Source: Limanda limanda (lineage: Eukaryota; Chordata; Actinopteri; Pleuronectiformes; Pleuronectidae). From it: a stretch of 64,000 nt of DNA. Position numbers and translations under genes: made by a program. A model generated the notes under the pieces. The model saw only the letters and a program-made list of their open reading frames with translations, was not told where the DNA came from and made no database searches. Positions 55,242 through 64,000 of this stretch are shown here, one piece after another. Numbering within the stretch: the stretch's first letter is position 1; every line of letters begins with the position of its first letter. The DNA is taken from positions 3,242,406 to 3,306,405 of the forward strand of contig NC_083649.1 of the NCBI RefSeq assembly GCF_963576545.1, written 5' to 3'.

Positions 55242-56681
55242 CTGCGGGTGGGGGGGAACCAGAACCACACACACACACACACGATCAAATACCTCAGTTT
55301 TCACAATCCTGCAAAGGTTAGTGAGAATTACTGCACTTAAGTCATATCAATACATGGCAAATATCTGAGTCTGATTAAATCCTGCAGGAAAATACACTGA
55401 TATGTTTCTGTGTAAACTTGATTTACCAAATATGATGTAACATGATAAAGCTCCTTTTATATCATTGTAGGCTTATATTTAAGTAATAATAATTAAGAAG
55501 TTAAATTGTGATTCGACAAGTGGCACTTAAGCTATTTTTATTTAACTAAAACTAAATATCATCTTCTTTAAAATAAACATATAAGAAATGTTACATTGTA
55601 CGTTGTAGCAAAAACACATTTATCCACCTCTGTGTTGTACAGTTAATTTAATATAATATAAAGTATGTGATGTTTGGTTGATTTAATATAATGTAAAGTA
55701 TGTGTGGTGTGTGTTGTACAGTTGATTTAATATAATATAAAGTATGTGATGTTTGGTTGATTTAATATAATATAAAGTATGTGCTGTGTGTGTTGTACAG
55801 TTGATTTAATATAATATAAAGTATGTGATGTGTGTGTTGTACAGTTAATTTAATATAATGTAAAGTATGTGCTGTGTGTGTTGTACAGTTGATTTAATAT
55901 AATATAAAGTATGTGCTGTGTGTGTAGTACAGTTGATTTAATATAATATAAAGTATGTGCTGTGTGTGTTGTACAGTTGATTTAATATAATATAAAGTAT
56001 GTGATGTGTGTGTTGTACAGTTAATTTAATATAATGTAAAGTATGTGCTGTGTGTGTTGTACAGTTGATTTAATATAATAGAATGTGTGTTGTGTGTGTG
56101 TGTTTGTGGAGGTGCAGCTGAGGCTGGATGTTGTCAGGCTGCTCAGCAGCTGGAAATACTTTGTGCATGAGCTGATTCTCTGCTGCGTTACAGTTACAAC
56201 ATGTGACCGAGTGATCTCATCTGTGCAGCAGGATTCAAACTATTGATCAAAAACACGGATTTTTGTGTGGAGTTAATTTCAGCAGAAATATGAGCCTCGA
56301 TAAGAAGAGACACGCAGGTTTCATAATTACAGTGGAGGGTAAATAACAAAAGCACCATAATAAATATCTTGATATAGTCTATGTTTATATAAAGTGGTAA
56401 ATAAGAGTCCGGATTAGGCTCAAAATGTAATATTATTATATTTAGTTTTGCACAATTAAAATTGCTTCTATTTTAGAATTAAATCACAATTTGCCCCTGA
56501 TAATAAGAACAAGAAATTATCCTTTAAATTGAGTCTAAATCCAAAATATACTCGGCTTCTATTTAAGGATAACACATATTTTAAATCCTCAACCCTCCAG
56601 ATTTAATGCAAAGTAATAATCTATATTTACAGGAGCGTGTAGCGGCTGCAGTGATTCTCCCTCGGAGGCTCCAGGACTCAC
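55242..56681. other. HAND1: HAND1 intron
   Basis: 1440-bp intron, donor CTG|GTGAGT at 56682/56681 on the minus strand. Contains the 44-bp minisatellite listed separately. An open reading into the intron down to 56589 is simply read-through beyond the donor. Confidence 0.9.
55631..56101. repeat. 44-bp minisatellite in the HAND1 intron
   Basis: About ten copies of a unit reading 'ttgatttaatataatataaa' + 'gtatgtgctgtgtgtgttgt' + 'acag', with shortened variants (gatgtttgg) near the left end. AT-rich half alternates with GT-rich half. Confidence 0.93.
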
Positions 56682-57170
56682 CAGCTCTCGTTTCCTCTTC
56701 AGATCCCGGGTTTCAAATTTCTTAATCTCGGCCTTGAAGCCCTCGGTCTCCCCGGAGTCTTTGGCCAGCACGTCCATCAGGTAGGCGATGTAGCTGGTGG
56801 CCAGGCGTAAAGTCTTGATTTTGGACAGCTTGGTGTCCGCGGGCACGTTGGGGATACACTCCCGCAGCTCGGCGAAGGCTGTGTTGATGCTCTCCGTCCT
56901 CCGGCGCTCCTTCTTCGGGCCCGAGGCTCTGCGCTTGCCCATGCCGGCCTGGAGCCCCTCCAGCCGGGCGTCGTGGGTCGTTCCTCCGGGGGGACCGAGG
57001 CCCTCCGCGGCCGGGTAGCCGGGCGCCTGCAGCTGGAAGTCCTGCGGAACCTCGCCGTGGTTCACCACCCAGCTCTGGAAGTACGGCGCGTCCTGGTGGC
57101 ACCGCTGCACGAAGGGGAAGGGCTCATGCATCAGGTGGTGGTGGTGCTGGTAGCCCCCGATGAGGTTCAT
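56682..57170 (-). CDS. HAND1: HAND1 (heart and neural crest derivatives expressed 1), exon 1
   Basis: HAND1 is a nuclear class B (Twist-family) bHLH transcription factor that dimerises with E-proteins and controls heart and extra-embryonic/lateral-mesoderm development. Exon 1 has 163 codons from ATG at 57170 (CTCACCATGAAC context): [20 protein letters not shown], with the conserved N-terminal box and short His run; PYFQSWV at 29-35; then the basic region [13 protein letters not shown] (84-96) and helix-loop-helix to about residue 136 ([20 protein letters not shown]...YLMDVLAKD). T92 and S94 in RTES correspond to the phosphoregulated Thr/Ser pair described in mammalian HAND1. With exon 2 the protein is 194 aa, against 215 in human, the difference being a shorter Ala/Pro-rich middle. 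HAND2 is excluded by the N-terminus and by the SAP30L neighbour. Confidence 0.95.
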
Positions 57171-57580
57171 GGTGAGCCGGAGAGGAACCAGGAGAGGAAC
57201 CAGGAGCAGGAGAGGAACAAGGAGAGGAACCAGGAGAGGAACCAGGAGCAGGAGAGGAACCGGGAGAGGAACCGGGGGTCTGTCTCTGCTGCTGCGGCCC
57301 CACAACGGTCAGTGCTCGGGGATCTGCAGCCAAAGCGACTCATCCAACATTCATCCCCTTTGGATTCACGAAGAAGAAGAAGAAGAAGAAGAAGAAGTGG
57401 AACAAAGCTGCAACACACACGTTTGCATCGTCGTCATTCTGGAAGCCACCTTTCAGCAAAAGAAAAAGTTTGATAAATCCCTTGAGAAGCGAGATCTTTG
57501 AGAAGGTCTGAGCTCCACTCGCGTCTCCACCGGGTTCCCGGAGAAGCTGCCTCGGATTCAACAGAGAAATTTGACCCCGG
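57171..57580 (-). other. HAND1: HAND1 5' leader with short tandem repeats
   Basis: Upstream of the start codon lies an array of 'aggagaggaacc' type units (57178-57272) that stays open in the HAND1 frame for 45 codons but lacks an ATG; the most upstream codon of that frame is TTG. A GAA array is at 57370-57397. Both would be in the 5' UTR if transcription starts near 57575. Confidence 0.6.
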
Positions 57581-57601
57581 CGAAGGTGTGAGGGCCCCAG
57601 G

Positions 57602-57643
57602 TTTATATGATCTGCATGTCCGGGTGCAGAGGAGGCAGCCAAT
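57602..57643 (-). promoter_or_regulatory. HAND1: HAND1 core promoter (TATA and CCAAT)
   Basis: Minus-strand TATAAA at 57602-57607 (TCATATAAAC), with an inverted CCAAT at 57639-57643 about 35 bp further upstream. The predicted start is near 57575, a 5' leader of about 400 nt. GC-rich surroundings. Confidence 0.65.
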
Positions 57644-57699
57644 GGAGGAGAGCAGCCCGGAATGGGAGGAGAGTCTGGAGAGCTTTGTAATAACATGCG

Positions 57700-60340
57700 C
57701 CATGGTGCCATAATCTCCAGGCACTGCACACACACACACACACATGGGAGCAAATATGTGCAGTGAATGCCTGGCTGCACACACGAGCTCACAAGAGTCT
57801 AAAAAACGTGTCAGACTCTGAAGCATTTCTGGGTTTGGTGAGTTTGAAGGTCTCATCCAGGGCTTGGAGAGGTTTTTACGCACGGAATTTACGCAGCGTC
57901 CGTCCAGAGACTCCAGACATACCTGTTCAATTAGCTGCAACGTTAGGAGCTGAAGTCATTAGGTTACGTATCAACGTAAGGTCGGTGACGTGGGGAATTT
58001 GACCATATGTGGATTTGAATAGGTTCAAGCAAAATGGATTTGAAAGAAAATGACCCTTCAGAGATTCTTGCTTTTCACTAAATCAATTAAAACATTCATA
58101 ATATCTCATTCGACTCTAAAAACGAACTTTCTCATTTGGTTTAAGTCTGATTTAATTCCAAAAAGTTGAAAGAATAAAGAAAGTTTATCTCCTCCTGCGT
58201 CAACGTGATTGTTTTACTCTGAGAACATTATTATTATAATATTTCCCACTTTCCCTCTGAATCTTATCTCCAGCTCTGTAATGCTTGTTCAACCTATTTT
58301 TGTTTTATGACGCTTCTATATTTTCCTAAACGCGTCATGTTGACTCCACACGTCAGAATGTGGAGGATTTTTAATCGCGTTGATTCTCCCGCAGCTCCAC
58401 GCACACTGAAACACATCTCCTTATCTCCATCGCCTGAAAACATTATCCCATTACATACATGACCTTCACGCTATTTAGAAACCATTTACGAGCTCGTCTT
58501 ATCTAAATACTGAGATAAATCAGGAGGTGTCACCAGGTTCTACATGAACATGTTTCCATAAGAGCTGCTCCGGCCTCAGGTCTGTTTACAGGCCGCGTTA
58601 CAGGAACAATCTGCACACACACACTCATTCAACACAAACCTGCACAAAAAGCTGCAGAAGAAAATACAACAATGTGCATTTATTCTCTTATTAATGCGTA
58701 AATATGTTATTTACTTTTTTCAGTCTTTCAGGAACCGTCTTCTTTTATATAAGGGTTAATATTTTTGATGGTTTCCCAACTCTTTTTCAATTGAAATTTT
58801 GTATTCCTGTTTCTTTATTTTAAATACTTCAGAATTTAATAATCAACCAGCTGCAGTCACCATTTTGTTCTATTCCTCCCACATCTTTTGTTTTTATTAC
58901 CTTAAATATCAGACTAGGAGAGCACACTTGTAGCTTAAAATTATATATACTATAATTTACCTTCAAAAGTACGTATTTACAAACTGCATGTCCTCACTTT
59001 TAGTTTTCTGACACTGGAGTATTTACTATATTTCATTAACAATCCAACACAATAAGACGTATAAACCCTACTCTGATTTATTTGTGTATTTACTTTAACC
59101 TGCATCGAGCTGTTGTGTTGTTTTTTGCAGTGAAATCCACATTTAAAAGTCAAAGAAAAAAGTGTGATTGGCTCATAAAACGCATTGTTGTACTTTAAAT
59201 TACCCGAAGAGTTTGACACCAGCTGCAGCAGCTCCAGCACTAAACCGCTGCTCTCACTTTAAACGCGTCATTAATTTAACAACCTGAAGTGAGTCATTCT
59301 TCAAACGGAGCTGCTCCGACTTTTGGACATTTCAAATATTCTGCACGATTTTTTATATTTCGTGAAAAAAAAACCTTTTTTTATTCGTGGGGCACTTTTC
59401 AAAATAAAGCACTTTGTATAGGAGAATATAGTGGCAAAACAATTAAATAACACAGAAATGACAAATGAATGTGGAACAAATCAGAACAAATAAGGAAAAG
59501 AAATGAACTCGGGGCAGAAATGCATCAGAAATATGGCTTTTTAATTTATGACACATTAGTTTTTAGAGGAAACAAACAACAAATGATTATAGAAAGAAAA
59601 GCATTTGACTGAAGATATTTTAAAACCTTTAATTTGATTTATCTTGTCAGCCTTTATAGTATTTTTGGTTTGTCCTTCAGGCTGCTATAATATTCTTGTA
59701 TTTCCCCATAATTATGTAATATTCTTATTATATCTGATGCCTAAAATCCACATAACCCCTCAGCTGATTATATATGTATTTTGGTTTGATAGTGTGATAA
59801 ATAGAAATGTGCCAAACTATCATGATATTATAATTAATGCAGTTTCTCAGAGTTGGTTTAGAGGCCTGCGTTTTATTTTGTAAAGGAGGAAACCCACAGC
59901 TCCTGCACACTCAGACTCAATTTGCACAGGAAGTGAAATGATTTACAGTTGACCGGTGTATTGATTTAAAAAAAAAAAAAAAACAGCCAAATGTCCGTGA
60001 TGAATCCGAGCGTGACACCTTTCTACCTGTTTACATATCTGGGGGGGGATGCGGAGTGAAGACACGTCCTGGTCCCCTGGGCTGTCAGCCTGAAGAACTC
60101 CATGCGGCCTCCAGAAAGAAAACCTGACACTGTTGATTAAGACGTCCACTACGCAGAGATGAAATACAAAACCGCCTCCCACCCTCCCCACCTCTTCACT
60201 CCTTCTCTCCATCTCCCCCTGTATCACTTTCTCCTCCACCTCTTCCTCCACCTCTTCGTTCCCTCAGTTCATCACAGACCTTTAACCAAAACCTTCCCTC
60301 TTTTTGATCCCCTCCTCCACCCCTCGTTTCTCTTTTTCTC
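57700..60340. other. HAND1 upstream region, first part
   Basis: AT-rich unique sequence. Short CA run at 57727-57743, poly(A) at 59969-59984. No exon; likely to include cis-regulatory DNA but no specific element can be named. Confidence 0.4.
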
Positions 60341-60936
60341 AGGACCTGCTATCGCTGGAGGTGCTGAAAGACCTGGGCAGCGGTAATAGTCTCTTCATAT
60401 TTTGCTTTCAACCCCAATATCCCTCTCTCCCTCTCTCTCTCCCTCTCTCCCTCCCTCTCTCTCTCTCTACGCTGGCATGCAGGGGAAACATCCAAAATAG
60501 GTCACAGGGAGCCATCTTGGCCGTGTTATGAATTCTCCTCGTGATTGTTTGTGTCATCATGTAGATTTTTCAATAGACAAGACTTCCCTCCTCTTCAGAG
60601 TTCCTGCCCTCGACTCGGCTTCTCCAAACAAATATATTCCTCCTGATTCGAAGCCGGCCCGGCCTCGGCACGGAGGACGCTGCCGAGCACGCTCAGCCGC
60701 CCGGTGTTTATCATACAGGGGCTCTTGTTTATAGCATATACATATTTATATATATTACATATGTATTTTTAAACCTGGCGAGCACCGGCGCCATCATGCA
60801 AAGCTAATTGAACCCATTGGGTTCAGATTTAGACCTGGCAGCTCCGCCTCCTTCTGGGAAATGTGGGCAAACTGGGTCATGCCATGCAGGAGCAGGAGTC
60901 ACTCACAGGCCCAGTGCATGATGGGAAAACTGCGTC

Positions 60937-60967
<31 letters not shown>

Positions 60968-63900
60968 TCTGTTGCCGGCACGGATAAAGACTAAGATGCC
61001 AAATGTGACCTTTACCCTCGACCTTTCTCCTGATCTGCACTCGGGGTCACGCTGAGGTCACATCTCATCTCATGAAATATGATTCTGGAGAAATAGTGAG
61101 ATTCTGTGAGAGAAAGAAACTTCCTGAGTTTAGATCTGATTCATTGTTAAATGTGTTTGATTGACACCTTGTTGACTTCTGATTCTCTTGTGTTTGAAAC
61201 GTGTCCAATAAATAAACTTTATTATTATTTTAAAATCATTGTCGTCCTTTTCTGATTTCAAGAGGTTTTAAATCACTATTTCCTTCCATCATTGGTCTAT
61301 TATGCAAATTAGGTATTTTCTTTCCTTTGCCTGTGTTCTCTGGTTCCTGTCAGATTTCCGTCTCCGTTCCAGTCCGGTAGTGAGCTGCTCTTTATTTGTG
61401 AACAATAACAAAAAACTAGAAATAGATTTCGCTGTTTATTTCTGTTTCTAAAGTATTTTTTTTCAATAAACTCGAGTGAATCTGCTCAGTTTTTCCTTTG
61501 ATTTGCTTTGATCCATCAGGAAAACCAGCTTGTATTTACTTTGTCTTTCACAAATCAAATCTTCTCTCAGTAAAACAGTTTCTCTCAGTTTCCCTCCAGA
61601 CTTTAAACTGATTAACTTTGTTATCTCGGATCTTTCTAATTCTTTATTCCATAACTTTCAGCTGCAGTGTTGTGTTTTATAATCATCTGCAGTCAATCAC
61701 ACTTCATTTACTCTCAAATCTAATATTCTAATATCCTCTCGTTTCAGCCTGAACTCTTATGAAGAGGCAAACACTGAATATTCTGCCACATGATTTGATT
61801 TAGTATTGCATGAAACTCCAACTACCACATATACAGTTTACTGATGTAGCTGTGATTTGAGATCTTGTTTGTTTGAGGTTCTGCAGCTGATTTATGTTTT
61901 ATTTGATTTCACTCGGAGTCGTGCTTCACTGCTTTGCTTCTGTTCAAAGCAAAGAACGATTTGAAAAGATAAATTCTGCGAAAGCTCGACGCAAGAAAAG
62001 CGTGTTTTCTTTTCACAAATGTCCGATCACACTCTGCTCAAGCATCTCAAGTACAAACAGTGTATTGTTTGTCACGCAGGAGCTTTGCCAGACCGTTCAC
62101 TTTTACTGCAGCTGCTCCACAACAGCTTCACCCTCGTCCCTTTGATTTCCCCCAAAACACAGAGAACCCAGTGGCTCGGAGCGGCTCTCCTTCAGGTCAG
62201 CTGCTGCTTCTTCTCTTCTCCTGCTATATATCCTCCTCTCTTCTCTCATCTGTCCATTGATAAGTGATTGTCGTCTCCACCAAACGTCTGCTCTCTGGCC
62301 TCTCTGGTCATCCTGCGTCTCGGAGCTCCACAAACTGTCCTCTAACTGCTGTAATTCTGCCCGTCCTCAGCCCATAAAGATAAGAGCGGGACGGCTGGAA
62401 TGTGGAGCGGAGAGGTGACAGTGACGGGCCGAGGGGACGGACACTGACATGAAGCCTGACACGTCCTGCGTCCTCCTCTTTCTGTTCGTCTGACACGATC
62501 CAACACCCGAGATCTGACGGTTTTATATGAAGTAACGTCGGTTAGAGACGGTTTTTAAAACACAGAGTCGACCTGTAAACAGATTTAACACTCGTTGGGT
62601 TGGACGTCTGTTTCCAAAGAAGGAACATTTACTTCACTTGTTTATTTCAGAAGCTGTTGTTTAATTTTTTATATTTTTTTCTTTCAAATCCAAGACATTG
62701 TTGTGAAGATAAAAACAACAAAAACTCATCAAACATGTAAAACATAGCTTCTAGTTAAATTTGTTTCATGCATATTTATTATACCGTATCTTATTTTATT
62801 AATTTACTGTCCTTTAGTATTCAGGTTTGCTGTTTAACTGAATTTTAATTGTACTCTAATATACAAAGACTTGTTTGTATATTTTTTTCAATATGTGACT
62901 ATAGAATTTTTGGGATGTTGAGAAACACAACAACAAACTTAACAAGTCAAACTCTTGAAGAGACAACTCCTGAATATTTTTATTGTCTGTGAGGGGTTGT
63001 TTCTGAGGATCTCACATGGTTTGTCTGTATAACAGTACGAAGATTAATCCAAAGTTATTCCAGCGAACATGAGAGATCTAGAAATTAAATAATAACTGTG
63101 CAAGGGGGGCATTGGGGCCCTGGGACCTGGGGGCCCAACATTAAACCAATATAAGAAAAGCTCCTTCTACTTCACTTTCAGAAACACATGATATCAAACT
63201 ATATTGAATCGTCAAAACTTTCTTTAAAGAATCTAAATTAGTCCCTTGTTCTCGGGGGGGCTCTTTCTCAACTCTGAGCCCCCGACCCTGCTGCAGCGGC
63301 CCTGCAGACAACATGTTTCACACAGCAGCTGCAGATTCTGATAAACAGAGGGAAGAACTATTTCTGAATTAATACAATTCATTAGTCATCAACATGTCAG
63401 AGGACATATAGTAGAAGTTCAGACTACAACAATGGAGCCAATATGTACAAAACTATTATTACACACAATATGAAAACTAAAGTATTTGTTCAATGAACCT
63501 AAACTGCAGCTCAGCAGAATGGAGATAAAATATTTAGTAGTCAAACAGAATTATAATCTGATGAACTCTGGAAGTAAAGATTTGAAAGTGACTTAAAATG
63601 ATTCATTGATCATTTTCTGTTTCATGTTTAACTTAATCCACATCTCTAAATTTGCTAAAATAATTCATATGATAACATAAAACCAGCTTAATATTGAGTA
63701 TTATCAAAGATCTATCATCAAAATTCAAATCACAAAGTGTAAAGTCGTCATAGTTTCAGATTCACAGCAACAGTTAGAAACAGTTGATCATGTAAAACCA
63801 GTTCAAAACTGAAATAGAAATTTGAAAAGATGTTTGGACAATACATCAAATAATTGATTAATTAATTAAGTTAATTGCTGATTTTTCCTGATCATTACTT

Positions 63901-64000
63901 CATCCTTTGAGCAATTATTCAATTCAAAATATTAAATATTTTTAAGTTCTAAGTGTTTTATATCTTTAGAAATGTTTGAATTTTTAAAAGTTCATCCAGA
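60341..64000. other. HAND1 upstream region, distal part
   Basis: CT arrays at 60420-60470 and 60938-60970. 60480-60935 is unique, GC-balanced sequence with motif-like stretches (for example ATGCAAAGCTAATTGAAC near 60796) suggesting a conserved noncoding element. 61060-64000 is AT-rich and holds no supported gene. Confidence 0.4.

Noticed and set aside
56722..57102. 126-codon alternative-frame ORF inside HAND1 exon 1
   Set aside because: Overlaps the bHLH coding sequence in another frame; a GC-rich artefact.
56589..57305. HAND1 as a single 238-codon ORF
   Set aside because: Its upstream end is a TTG, not ATG; the true start is ATG 57170. Beyond KRKREL it runs through a GTGAGT donor into the intron; the conserved C-terminus is in the exon at 55146-55241.

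Overview
The window is animal nuclear DNA, almost certainly from a teleost fish, probably a percomorph. It has spliced genes with GT-AG introns, CpG-rich promoters, many CA/GA/GAG microsatellites, abundant hAT-type DNA elements with 8-bp target duplications, a fish-type TRIM (finTRIM) relic and a CR1/L2/Rex1-like LINE relic. Bacterial features (operons, ribosome binding sites, CRISPR) do not apply.

Two recognisable genes lie in the right third and converge on each other. SAP30L (+ strand, four coding exons, 43155-50226, 178 aa) encodes a Sin3/HDAC co-repressor subunit. HAND1 (- strand, two coding exons, 57170 down to 55146, 194 aa) encodes a bHLH factor of heart and extra-embryonic/neural-crest development. 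SAP30L next to HAND1, tail to tail, is also the human chromosome 5q arrangement, so this is an ancient syntenic block. SAP30L has a CpG-rich promoter with two CCAAT boxes and a telomere-like G-quadruplex motif. HAND1 has a TATA box at 57602-57607.

The left two thirds (1-42 kb) are gene-poor and repeat-rich. In order they hold two hAT elements (691-1350, 1926-2790), a degenerate repeat block with CTCF-like motifs, a solo LTR (5460-6112) inside a finTRIM pseudogene, a large fold-back element (7171-7997), and a previously unrecognised small two-exon gene model (9180-9916) for a 150-aa Lys/Glu-rich repeat protein. After that come three copies of a hAT-like element carrying only a BED zinc finger, a perfect-TSD fold-back element (17183-17577), a poly(A) retroposon (18758-19113), a short hAT MITE (22670-22898), another long hAT element (31119-31918), a 295-bp satellite full of nuclear-receptor half-sites (34.9-36.5 kb), a 30-bp/16-bp minisatellite (37.1-38.2 kb) and a LINE relic (41.8-42.3 kb). 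A fourth BED-only element sits in SAP30L intron 3.

The most interesting items are the orphan gene at 9 kb; the BED-only hAT family, which has spliceable exon structure and an intact 68-aa zinc-finger ORF but no transposase; and the regulatory-looking repeats (DR1/ERE satellite, CTCF-motif repeats). The 57.7-64 kb region upstream of HAND1 has no convincing exon and probably holds cis-regulatory DNA. All homology statements come from recognising motifs by eye; no database search was run.
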